A DNA stretch of 64,000 bases from contig NZ_JARXYX010000038.1 in assembly GCF_029893585.1 (NCBI RefSeq), positions 1 to 64,000 on the forward strand, in the 5' to 3' direction. Numbering within the stretch: the stretch's first letter is position 1; each line of letters begins with the position of its first letter. The position numbers and the translations under genes were made by a program. The notes beneath the pieces were generated by a model, which had not been told where the DNA came from, made no database searches, and saw nothing but the letters and a program-made list of their open reading frames with translations. This document shows positions 25,380-33,219 of the stretch, piece after piece. Source of the stretch: Streptomyces sp. LBL. GTDB lineage: Bacteria > Actinomycetota > Actinomycetes > Streptomycetales > Streptomycetaceae.

Positions 25380-27035
25380 TCAGCGCTTGTTGAGGTAGGA
25401 ACGCCAGCCGCCGTGACGCGTGATGTCCTCCGCGTCCGTGAGAGCCATCGGCTCGCAGAGGAAGCCCGGCACCTGAGTGCCGTCCGCCAGTCGCACGCTG
25501 CCCAGGGTCATGGGGCGGGGGAGTGCGGCCAGTAGGCGGCCGAGGCCCTCTGCCGGGAGGCGCCAGATCTCCGTCTCGATCGCCGCGCCGCCCTCGTCCA
25601 CGTGGACCAGGCCCGGCTTCGGCGGGTCGGTTCGCAGGGCGTGCAGGCGATAGACCGGGGCCGTCGTCGTCGTACGGTCCAGGCGGGCACCCAGGGACAG
25701 CAGATGCGGGTTGAGGGGCTGACCCGACAGGTGCGCTCCTACCACCGCCAGACGTGTCTCCGGCTGGAGGAAGCGGGCGATCGTGGCCAGGCGTTCGTCC
25801 GTGAAGGCCGGCCCGATCAGCATGACGCCGAAGGGGCGGCCGTTGGTCTCGCCGGCCGGCACGGCTACCGCCGCCAGGTCGAAGAGGTTGGTGGAGTTGG
25901 TGAAGCGGCCCAGGCGGGCGTTGGCGCCCAGGGGGTCGGCGGCGACCTCGGCGAGGGTGGGGTGGCCCGGGGTGGTGGGGAGCAGGAGGGCGTCCGCGTC
26001 GGCCAGCTCGGCGAGAGCTCGGGTGCGCAGGGTGGCCAGGCGGTCGGTGTCGGCGTAGAGCTGGTGGGCCGGGATGTCACGGGCGCGGGTGATGATGCCG
26101 GCGACGGTGGGGTCGAGGGACGGGTCGTTCGCGGCCAGCGCTTTGTCGATGAAGCCCCCTACGGCTGTGTAGCGCTCGGCCACGAACGCGCCCTGGTAGA
26201 GCATCGCCGCGGCGTCGGTGAACGGACCGAGGTCGATCTCCCGTACCGAGGCGCCCGCGATGACGAGCTGGTCCACCGCCGCCTCGTACGCCTCCGCCCA
26301 GCCCTCGTCCAGCTCGCCGAGCTGTTCCCGCGGTGGGACCGCCACCCGCCAGGGGCCCGGGGCGCGCTGGGGGAGCGGGGGGAGGTCGCGGTCGGGCGGG
26401 GAGGTCATGTGGGCCAGGGCCTGCTCGGCCTCCGGGAGGGTGCGGGCGAAGACCGTCACGCAGTCCAGGGAGGCGCAGGCGGGGACCACACCGGTGGTCG
26501 GGACCAGGCCCCGGGTGGGCTTGAGGCCGACGATGCCGTTGAACGCGGCCGGGACGCGGCCCGAGCCCGCGGTGTCGGTGCCCAGCGCGAAGTCGACGAT
26601 GCCCAGGGCCACGGCGACGGCCGAGCCGGAGCTGGAGCCGCCGCTGATCCGCGCCGGGTCGTGGGCGCCCCGGACGGCGCCGTGCGGGGAGCGGGTGCCG
26701 ACCAGGCCGGTCGCGAACTGGTCGAGGTTCGTGGTGCCCAGCACGATCGCGCCCGCGGCACGCAGGCGGGCGACGACCGGCGCGTCGGCCTCGGGATGGT
26801 AGGCGTACGACGGGCAGCCCGCGGTGGTGGGCAGGCCGGCCACGTCGATGTTGCCCTTGGCGGCGAACAGGCGCCCGGCGAGGGGGAGATGCTCGCCTTC
26901 CAACAGTCGTGCGCCGAGCGCCCGGGCCTCCCGCTCGACCTCGTCCTGCGGGCGCAGGTCGATCCAGATCTCGGGGCGGTCGACCGCCGCGATGCGGGCG
27001 TAGGCGGCGCGGACGCGGGAGAGGGTGGTGGACAT
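25380..27035 (-). CDS. atzF: Allophanate hydrolase (amidase-signature family)
   Basis: A 551-residue hydrolase converting allophanate to ammonia and CO2. The amidase signature fills residues 1-430: catalytic Lys60 in LFAAKGN, the SGGSSSGSA loop at 131-139 with the cis-Ser, and nucleophile Ser158 in GTDTAGSGR. The C-terminal ~120 residues (VYRLHALRTDPPKPGLVHV to WRSYLNKR) match the small second domain of allophanate hydrolases, absent from general amidases. Last gene of the four-gene operon, 14 bases after the carboxylase, with GAGGAAC before ATG 27035. Confidence 0.9.
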   Translation of the reverse strand: MSTTLSRVRAAYARIAAVDRPEIWIDLRPQDEVEREARALGARLLEGEHLPLAGRLFAAKGNIDVAGLPTTAGCPSYAYHPEADAPVVARLRAAGAIVLGTTNLDQFATGLVGTRSPHGAVRGAHDPARISGGSSSGSAVAVALGIVDFALGTDTAGSGRVPAAFNGIVGLKPTRGLVPTTGVVPACASLDCVTVFARTLPEAEQALAHMTSPPDRDLPPLPQRAPGPWRVAVPPREQLGELDEGWAEAYEAAVDQLVIAGASVREIDLGPFTDAAAMLYQGAFVAERYTAVGGFIDKALAANDPSLDPTVAGIITRARDIPAHQLYADTDRLATLRTRALAELADADALLLPTTPGHPTLAEVAADPLGANARLGRFTNSTNLFDLAAVAVPAGETNGRPFGVMLIGPAFTDERLATIARFLQPETRLAVVGAHLSGQPLNPHLLSLGARLDRTTTTAPVYRLHALRTDPPKPGLVHVDEGGAAIETEIWRLPAEGLGRLLAALPRPMTLGSVRLADGTQVPGFLCEPMALTDAEDITRHGGWRSYLNKR

Positions 27036-27049
27036 ACGGTGTTCCTCTT

Positions 27050-30000
27050 TCAGTTCGCGGCCGGGGCCAGGACGACCAGTGCCGTTCCCGCCTCCACCTG
27101 GTCGCCCGGCCTGGCCAGGATCTCCGCCACCACGCCGTCCATCGGCGCGTGCACCCTGGACTCCATCTTCATCGCCTCCAGGGCGAGCAACGGCTGTCCG
27201 GCCGCCACCGCGTCGCCCGCGTTGACGTTCAACTGCCATACGGAGGCGGCGAACTCGGCCTCGATCAGGTGGCCGCCCGGCGGGACGGTCACCTCCGCCG
27301 GAGGAGCAGTCGGGGCGGCTACGGCCTCCGCGCGCGTGAACTCGCCCGCCGCCTCCCACGCGTCCCGCTCCGCGGCGAACGCCGTCTGCTGCCGGGACCT
27401 GAACTTCCCGATGGACTCGGCGTGTTCGGCCAGAAAAGCCTGGTATTCGGCGAGCGAGAAGGTGCCTTCCTCGATGCGTGGCACAAAGCGGCCGGAGACG
27501 ATGTCGGCGCGCAGGTCGAGGAGTTCGTCCGCGTCCACCGGATACCACTTGATGCGGTCGAAGAAGCGCAGCAGCCAGGGCGAGCCCGGTTCGAACGCGC
27601 CGCGCTGCTGCCAGCCCGACCACACCTGGGTCGTCCGCCCGACGAACTGGTAGCCGCCGGGGCCCTCCATGCCGTAGACGCACAGATACGCCCCGCCGAT
27701 GCCGACCGAGTTCTCGGCGGTCCAGGTGCGGGCCGGGTTGTACTTGGTGGTCACCAGGCGGTGGCGGGGGTCCAGGGGTGTGGCCACGGGAGCGCCCAGG
27801 TAGACGTCGCCGAGGCCCAGGACCAGGTACTCCGCGTCGAAGACCGTGCGGTAGACGTCCTCGGCCGACGCCAGACCGTTGACGCGGCGGATGAACTCGA
27901 TGTTCCACGGGCACCAGGGGGCGTCGTCGCGGACGCCCGCCATGTAGCGGGCGATCGCCTCGCGGGTCGCCGGGTCGTCCCAGGACAGGGGGAGGTGGAC
28001 GGTGCGGGAGGGGACCACCAGTTCGTCGCTCGGGGGGAGGGACGCGGTGATCTCCCTTACGGCGGCGAGGAGTTCACGCGGTGTCAGGCGGCTGGGGTCC
28101 GTCCGGATCTGGAGCGAGCGGATGCCCGGCGTGAGGTCGGTGATGCCCTCCGGGCCCTGCTCGGCCACCGCCTCCATCAGCTCGTGGACGCGCAGGCGCA
28201 GGGCGAGGTCCAGTTGCATCGGGCCGAACTCGACCAGCAGGTTGTCGTCGCCGCTGCGGCGGTACGTCACATCGCCGTCCCGGGCGAGGATGCCGCCGTC
28301 CACGATGGTCGGGCGGGGCTCGCCCGACCCGTCCACCGGCAGGAAGCGCACCGTGTCGCCCGGCCGCAGCTGGCCCAGCTTCCAGCGTTCGGCGCTGATC
28401 ACCGTCGCCGGGCAGACGAACCCGCCGAGCGACGGACCGTCCGGGCCCAGCAGCACCGGCATGTCGCCCGTGTAGTCGACGGCGCCCACGGAGTACGGGG
28501 TGTCGTGGATGTTGGACGGGTGCAGGCCCGCCTCACCGCCGTCGGTGCGTGCCCAGCGCGGCTTCGGTCCGACCAGGCGGACGCCGGTGCGGGCCGAGTT
28601 GAAGTGGACCTTCCAGTCGGCGGCGTAGAAGTCGTGGATGTCGTCCTCGGTGAAGAACTCCGGTGCGGCGTGCGGGCCTTCGGCGGCTTTCACCTGCCAT
28701 ACGGCACCGAAGTCCGGGCGATCGGCGAGCGGAACCGCCCCGCCTTCGCCTCTGCCTCCGTCTCTGCCTCCGTCTCTGCCTCCGCATTGGTCTCCACCTC
28801 CGCCCTCGGTCACTGTCCCGCTGTGCAGGACGTCGCCTGTGCGCAGTGCCCGCCCGCCGTGCCCGCCGAACCCGCCCAGCGTGAAGGTGCTCGCGCTGCC
28901 GAGGAAGGCCGGCACGTCGAGGCCCCCGGCGAACAGCACGTAGGTCCGCAGACCGTGCTCGGAGGGCGCACCGATCGCCAGTACGGCCCCCGCCGGCACC
29001 GTCACCGGCTCCCATGGCGCGACCGGCGTGCCGTCCACGGTGACCGGGGCCGGGGCGCCCGTCACGCACACGGTCGTCGCGTGCGTGAAGCGGAGCGACG
29101 GTCCCTGGAGGGTGCACTCGAGCCCCGGTGTGCCCTCGGCGTTGCCGAGCGCGCGATTGCCGAGCCGGAACGACAGGTCGTCCATCGGGCCGCAGGGCGG
29201 TACGCCGACCTGCCAGTAGCCGGTGCGACCCGGCCAGTCCTGCACGGTGGTGAGGGTGCCGCCGGCCATGACCTCGATGCGGGGCGTCGGGTCGGCGAGG
29301 GTCGCGAGGGTCGCCGTGGAGTGGGCGGCCCGCCCGAAGTCCCGGTCGGCCAGCGCCGCCCGCACCAGGCCCAGGTTGGTCTCGATGCCGTCCACGCGGG
29401 TGCGGGCCAGGGCCTCGTCCAGGCGTTCCAGGGCGTGCGCGCGGTCCGGGCCGTACGCGATGATCTTGGCGAGCATCGGGTCGTACGAGGTCGTCACCTC
29501 GGTGCCCGTCTCCACCCAGCCGTCGACCCGCACGCCCGGCGGGAACTCGACCCGGGTCAACAGGCCCGCGCTGGGCCGGTGGTCGCGTGCGGGGTCCTCG
29601 GCGTAGAGGCGGGCCTCGACGGCGTGGCCGCGCGGTGGGCCCGGGTCGCGGACGACGTCCTGCTCGCCGCGGGCCAGGCGGAGCATCCAGGCGACGAGGT
29701 CGACGCCGTAGATCTCCTCGGTGACCGGGTGTTCCACCTGGAGACGGGTGTTGACCTCCAGGAAGTACGCCTCCTCGCGGGCGGCGTCGTAGACGAACTC
29801 GACGGTGCCGGCGGAGCGGTAGCCGACGGAGGCACACAACTCCTGTGCACTGGCCGCCAGTTGCGCGCGTACGCGGTCGGGCAGGCCCGGTGCCGGCGCC
29901 TCCTCCAGGACCTTCTGGTTGCGGCGCTGGAGGGAGCAGTCACGGTCGCCGAAGGTGACCACGCGGCCCTCGCCGTCGCCGAAGACCTGCACCTCGACAT

Positions 30001-30622
30001 GGCGGGCCCGCTCGACGAGGCGCTCCAGGAAGACGCCCGCCGAGGAGAAGGAGGCGGCGGCGACGCGCTGCACCCGCTCCCAGGAGTCGGTGAGTTCGGC
30101 GGCGGAGCGACATGCCGACATACCGATGCCGCCGCCTCCGCCGGTCGCCTTGAGCATGACCGGATAGCCGATGGCGGAGGCCTGCGCGAGGGCCTCGTCG
30201 AGCGAACCCAGCAGCCCCGTCCCCGGTGCCAGCGGCACCCCGGCCGTCTGCGCCGCCGCCCGGGCGGTGTGCTTGGCGCCGAACAGTTCCAGCTGCGCCG
30301 GTGTCGGCCCGACGAACACGATCCCGGCGTCCTCGCAGCGACGCGCGAACGCCGCGTCCTCGGACAGGAAGCCGTAGCCGGGGTGGATGGCGCCCGCGCC
30401 CGTCTCCTTGGCCGCCTTCAGCACCAGGTCGGCGTCGAGGTACGACTCCTTCGCGGGCGCCGGGCCGAGCCGTACCGCCTCGTCGGCGAGCCGGACGTGG
30501 GGCGCCGAGCGGTCGGGGTCGGAGTACACGGCGACCGTGCGCAGGCCCAGTTCGCGGGCCGTGCGGATGATCCGGACCGCGATCTCGCCCCGGTTGGCGA
30601 CCAGGAGGGTGTCGAAGCTCAT
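27050..30622 (-). CDS. Biotin-dependent urea/guanidine carboxylase
   Basis: A 1190-residue single-chain carboxylase. Residues 1-450 are a biotin carboxylase with ATP-grasp loop KATGGGGGIGM and EVNTRLQVEHPVTE. Then come an AHS2/KipA-like domain (IEVMAGGTLTTVQDWPGRTGYWQ...) and an AHS1/KipI-like domain (VTYRRSGDDNLLVEFG), together the carboxyltransferase, and a biotinyl domain with the acceptor Lys1152 in LEAMKMES. A Gly/Arg-rich insertion interrupts the AHS2 part (coded near 28744-28800). ATG 30622 overlaps the previous stop as ATGA. The two DUF1989 partners favour guanidine as substrate over urea; sequence alone does not settle it. Confidence 0.9.
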   Translation of the reverse strand: MSFDTLLVANRGEIAVRIIRTARELGLRTVAVYSDPDRSAPHVRLADEAVRLGPAPAKESYLDADLVLKAAKETGAGAIHPGYGFLSEDAAFARRCEDAGIVFVGPTPAQLELFGAKHTARAAAQTAGVPLAPGTGLLGSLDEALAQASAIGYPVMLKATGGGGGIGMSACRSAAELTDSWERVQRVAAASFSSAGVFLERLVERARHVEVQVFGDGEGRVVTFGDRDCSLQRRNQKVLEEAPAPGLPDRVRAQLAASAQELCASVGYRSAGTVEFVYDAAREEAYFLEVNTRLQVEHPVTEEIYGVDLVAWMLRLARGEQDVVRDPGPPRGHAVEARLYAEDPARDHRPSAGLLTRVEFPPGVRVDGWVETGTEVTTSYDPMLAKIIAYGPDRAHALERLDEALARTRVDGIETNLGLVRAALADRDFGRAAHSTATLATLADPTPRIEVMAGGTLTTVQDWPGRTGYWQVGVPPCGPMDDLSFRLGNRALGNAEGTPGLECTLQGPSLRFTHATTVCVTGAPAPVTVDGTPVAPWEPVTVPAGAVLAIGAPSEHGLRTYVLFAGGLDVPAFLGSASTFTLGGFGGHGGRALRTGDVLHSGTVTEGGGGDQCGGRDGGRDGGRGEGGAVPLADRPDFGAVWQVKAAEGPHAAPEFFTEDDIHDFYAADWKVHFNSARTGVRLVGPKPRWARTDGGEAGLHPSNIHDTPYSVGAVDYTGDMPVLLGPDGPSLGGFVCPATVISAERWKLGQLRPGDTVRFLPVDGSGEPRPTIVDGGILARDGDVTYRRSGDDNLLVEFGPMQLDLALRLRVHELMEAVAEQGPEGITDLTPGIRSLQIRTDPSRLTPRELLAAVREITASLPPSDELVVPSRTVHLPLSWDDPATREAIARYMAGVRDDAPWCPWNIEFIRRVNGLASAEDVYRTVFDAEYLVLGLGDVYLGAPVATPLDPRHRLVTTKYNPARTWTAENSVGIGGAYLCVYGMEGPGGYQFVGRTTQVWSGWQQRGAFEPGSPWLLRFFDRIKWYPVDADELLDLRADIVSGRFVPRIEEGTFSLAEYQAFLAEHAESIGKFRSRQQTAFAAERDAWEAAGEFTRAEAVAAPTAPPAEVTVPPGGHLIEAEFAASVWQLNVNAGDAVAAGQPLLALEAMKMESRVHAPMDGVVAEILARPGDQVEAGTALVVLAPAAN

Positions 30623-31284
30623 CCGGCGGCCCCGATCGTCATCTCCACGGCGGTCGGCTCGAAGCCGTTGCACGGGTTGTTGATCTGGGGGCAGTTGGAG
30701 ACCAGCACGAGCACGTCCCGCTCGGCGCGCAGGGTCAGTTTCAGGCCCGGAGCGGAGAGGCCGTCCACGATGCCGAGCGTGCCGTCCTTCTCGACCGGCA
30801 CGTTCATGTACCAGTTGATGTTGGAGACCAGGTCGCGTTTGCCGAGGCCGTGCTTGGCGCCCTCGGCGAGGAAGTTGTCCACGCAGGCGTGCTGCGACCA
30901 GGTGTGATGGCCGTAGCGCAGGGTGTTCGACTCCTTGGAGCAGGCGCCGCCGACCGTGTCGTGCCGGCCGACCTCGTCGGCCATCACCGTCATCAACGGG
31001 GTGTACTCGTTGGACATCAGCACACTGCCGGTGGTCAGGAAGAGGTTGCCTTGCGCGTGGATCGTGTCGGGGGCGCTGTAGCGGACCGACGTGTCGTGGG
31101 CGTCGTAGGCGAGGAAGTCGACGGCCTGGTTGCCGTGCAGGTCGGTGATGGTGAGCGTCTCGCCGGTGCGTACGACGGCGGACCAGGCGGCGCGGGCGGG
31201 AACGAGGCTGGTGCTGGTGCGGGCACCGGTGCTGGTGCTGGTGCTGGTGCTGGTGCTGGTGCTGGTGCTGGTGCTCGTGCTCAT
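30619..31284 (-). CDS. DUF1989 protein (urea-amidolyase-associated / carboxyguanidine deiminase subunit)
   Basis: A 221-residue DUF1989 protein. Members coupled to urea-carboxylase-type enzymes have been shown to be subunits of carboxyguanidine deiminase, which turns carboxyguanidine into allophanate; this is the basis for the assignment. Conserved segments are GNQAVDFLAYDAHDTSVRYS, HDTVGGACSKESN and VPVEKDGTLGIVDGLSAPG, with cysteines in GGACSK and SNCPQINNPCNG that could bind metal. The N-terminus is a Ser-Thr repeat coded by a hexamer microsatellite, so the real start may be further in. ATGA overlaps on both sides show translational coupling. Confidence 0.85.
   Translation of the reverse strand: MSTSTSTSTSTSTSTSTSTGARTSTSLVPARAAWSAVVRTGETLTITDLHGNQAVDFLAYDAHDTSVRYSAPDTIHAQGNLFLTTGSVLMSNEYTPLMTVMADEVGRHDTVGGACSKESNTLRYGHHTWSQHACVDNFLAEGAKHGLGKRDLVSNINWYMNVPVEKDGTLGIVDGLSAPGLKLTLRAERDVLVLVSNCPQINNPCNGFEPTAVEMTIGAAG
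31229..31276. repeat. Hexanucleotide microsatellite (GTGCTG)7 at a gene start
   Basis: Seven exact GTGCTG units (31229-31270) plus a variant unit, encoding the Ser-Thr tract at the N-terminus of the 221-residue DUF1989 protein, directly after its ATG. Confidence 0.95.
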
Positions 31285-32105
31285 GCGAGCCCCCTCGCGG
31301 CAAGGAAGCCGGCGGTGTTGAGGAAGGCGCGACGGCCCTCCGGTGTGGCCTCCCACAGGGGGGTGCCCGGCGCGGTCGCCTCGGCGCGCCACGCGAGCAC
31401 CTCCAGGGGGGTGCTGACGTAGTCGGGGCGTGGATCGGCCGGGTGCGGCACGTTCGCGATCAGTACGGTGACGTCCTGCTCGGCGCGCAGGGTGACGCTG
31501 CCGCCGGGGCCGGCCGAGCCGGTGAAGTCGAGGGTGCCGTCCTCGCGTACCTCCACCCCCTGGAAGAAGGAGAGCGAGGGCGGCAGGTCGCGGGGCTCCA
31601 GGCCGTTCTTGGCGGCCGCCAGTTTGAACAGCTCGCGGCCGGCGGGGGAGGGGCTCTGCGGGGTGCCGTCGCCGTAGCGGCCGGCGTTGCGGACGAGGGT
31701 GGAGGTGCCGCACAGGGCGTCGTGCCGACCGGAGGTGTCGGCCACCACCGAGGCGAGGACCCGGCCCTGGTCGGACAGGAGGAGCCGGCCCTCGCCCAGG
31801 TAGGCGTTCCACTGGACCTTGACCGTGTCGGCGACGTTCAGCCGCTCCCAGGGGCGGTCGGCCGCGTACACGAGCAGGTGGGCGCAGGCGTCACCGCGCA
31901 GATCGGTCAGGCGCAGCTCCGTGCCGCGGGCCAGGACCCGGTGCGTGTAGTTGCCGCCCGCGACTGTCTCCGCCCACACCAGGTGGCCCGCCTCGCAGGG
32001 CGGGGCCGGCCAGTCCTGGGCCGGGACGACGGGCATCGCCTCGGTGTGGGTGCCCTGCTGGGCGCGCGCGTGGGCGCGGGCTCCGTAAGTGGTCGCTGTC
32101 GCCAT
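31281..32105 (-). CDS. DUF1989 protein, second subunit (urea-amidolyase-associated)
   Basis: A 274-residue DUF1989 paralog and first gene of the operon. It shares the plan of its neighbour (TELRLTDLRGDACAHLLVYAADRPWERLN, SGRHDALCGTSTLVRNAGRYGDG, VEVREDGTLDFTGSAGPG), which fits a heteromeric carboxyguanidine deiminase. ATG 32105 follows GGAGG; the stop overlaps the next ATG as ATGA. A perfect palindrome 34-55 bases upstream is the likely operator, and the divergent TetR gene 155 bases away the likely regulator. Confidence 0.85.
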   Translation of the reverse strand: MATATTYGARAHARAQQGTHTEAMPVVPAQDWPAPPCEAGHLVWAETVAGGNYTHRVLARGTELRLTDLRGDACAHLLVYAADRPWERLNVADTVKVQWNAYLGEGRLLLSDQGRVLASVVADTSGRHDALCGTSTLVRNAGRYGDGTPQSPSPAGRELFKLAAAKNGLEPRDLPPSLSFFQGVEVREDGTLDFTGSAGPGGSVTLRAEQDVTVLIANVPHPADPRPDYVSTPLEVLAWRAEATAPGTPLWEATPEGRRAFLNTAGFLAARGLA

Positions 32106-32138
32106 CGCGGGACCTCCGGCTCCGGTGGGTGCTGTGCT

Positions 32139-32160
32139 ATTTCTGTCGCTCGACAGAAAT
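32139..32160. promoter_or_regulatory. Perfect 22-bp palindrome between operon and TetR gene
   Basis: ATTTCTGTCG-CT-CGACAGAAAT, 10-bp arms with 2-bp centre, in the divergent gap. Size and location fit a TetR-family operator. The extension ACAGAAATTAGG is also found at the second site (40981-41002). Confidence 0.7.
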
Positions 32161-32260
32161 TAGGCGCGAGGCGGGTCGCGTGCGTTGCCGCCGCGTTGCC
32201 GCTCGGTTACCGGGCCCTCACGAAGATCACCGCGGACGCTGGTGTGCGAGGATCGACCGC

Positions 32261-32896
32261 ATGGGGACGACAGGTGCAGGGCCCGGTCGGCGGGTCGGCA
32301 GGCCGCGGGCCGCGCAACGGCCGGACAGCGGACTGGAGCCGCGCGAGGAACTCCTCGCGGCCGCCGCGGAGTTGTTCACCACCCTCGGCTACGCGGCCAC
32401 CTCCACCCGGGCCGTCGCCGAGCGCGCCGGTATGCGCCAGGCATCCATGTACCACTACGTCTCCGGCAAGGAGGAACTGCTCGCGCAGCTCCTGGAGTCC
32501 ACGGTCACGCCCTCCCTCGCGTACGCCCGTGAACTGCTCGCCGACGACACCGTCCCGGTCGAGGACCGGCTGTGGGAGCTGTGCCGGGCGGACGTGGAGG
32601 TGCTGTGCGACGGACCGCACGACCTCGGCGGGCTCTACCTGCTGCCCGAGGTGCGCGCCGAGCGGTTCGCCGGCTTCCATGCCGTGCGCGCCGAACTCAA
32701 GGACGCCTACCGGCAGTTGATCGCGGCGACAGCGGTCGGCGGCACGCTCGCCAAGGGCGAGCTGGATCTGCGTACGGACCTGGTGTTCGGGTTGATCGAG
32801 GGTGTCATCCTCGTCCACCGCTCCGACCCCGAGCGGCCCGTGTCGGTGTTCGCGGAGGCGACGGCGGACGCCGCGCTGCGCATCGCCGGGGTCTGA
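32261..32896 (+). CDS. TetR-family transcriptional regulator
   Basis: A 211-residue regulator with an N-terminal TetR helix-turn-helix (about 28-72: REELLAAAAELFTTLGYAATSTRAVAERAGMRQASMYHYVSGKEEL) and a helical ligand-binding C-terminal domain with no assignable ligand. ATG 32261 follows GAGGAT. Its divergent position next to the DUF1989/carboxylase operon and the palindrome in between make control of that operon the most likely role. A second, similar palindrome lies before the APC permease at 40.9 kb. Confidence 0.9.
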   Translation: MGTTGAGPGRRVGRPRAAQRPDSGLEPREELLAAAAELFTTLGYAATSTRAVAERAGMRQASMYHYVSGKEELLAQLLESTVTPSLAYARELLADDTVPVEDRLWELCRADVEVLCDGPHDLGGLYLLPEVRAERFAGFHAVRAELKDAYRQLIAATAVGGTLAKGELDLRTDLVFGLIEGVILVHRSDPERPVSVFAEATADAALRIAGV

Positions 32897-32954
32897 TCCG
32901 AGGGCTGCTCGGCTTCTCGGCTCCTCCGCGGGCGCTCCTCGGCTTCCTTGCGAA

Positions 32955-33005
32955 GGCGCGACTCTTGTGATGGCGCGACTCTTGTGATGGCGCGACTCTT
33001 GTGAT
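32955..33005. repeat. Three 17-bp tandem repeats
   Basis: Exact copies at 32955-32971, 32972-32988 and 32989-33005, followed by a decayed fourth start. They lie after the TetR stop codon. Confidence 0.9.
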
Positions 33006-33182
33006 GGCGCGGCCCTGGTGAAGGAACGTCACTCGTCACGGTGAGTGTTTTCGTACGCCCGTGCACTGTTACACGCCGTGTGCGAAAAGAAGCTCAGTGT
33101 GTAAATAGTGTCGAGCGTACTCCCCTCGCGCGCCCGGTTTCAGGTGCTTGCTGAATATGACACAGCGATGATCCGGTCGGAC

Positions 33183-33188
33183 TAAGCT
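33183..33188 (+). promoter_or_regulatory. -10 hexamer TAAGCT for the conservon operon
   Basis: TAAGCT is the best promoter-like hexamer in the gap upstream of cvnA9. ATGACA at 33157-33162 resembles a -35 but the 20-base spacing is long. Confidence 0.35.
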
Positions 33189-33219
33189 CGCCCGCGGCGC
33201 ACCGAGTTGAGGTGTATTC

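Larger units (their letters stand above)
32897..33219. other. Gap before the conservon with 17-bp tandem repeats and a promoter
   Basis: No gene seen in these 323 bases. Three exact copies of GGCGCGACTCTTGTGAT lie at 32955-33005. The stretch 33050-33130 is unusually A/T-rich for this genome (for example GTGTGTAAATAGTGTC at about 33098). A -10-like TAAGCT is at 33183-33188, about 32 bases before the cvnA9 start. Confidence 0.55.

Noticed and set aside
26909..30907. A 1332-residue plus-strand open frame over the carboxylase gene
   Set aside because: The minus strand encodes an intact carboxylase with biotin site and overlaps fitting an operon; the plus-strand product is Arg/Gly/Asp-rich without any domain.
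32106..32260. Guanidine riboswitch before the DUF1989 operon
   Set aside because: The leader is only about 30-55 bases and is dominated by the palindrome; I could not find the conserved elements of the known guanidine riboswitch classes.
25229..33219. Recent horizontal island carrying the guanidine operon
   Set aside because: No integrase, tRNA, direct repeats or change in codon bias is visible at the edges; only gene order differing from my recollection of S. coelicolor hints at insertion, which is not enough.
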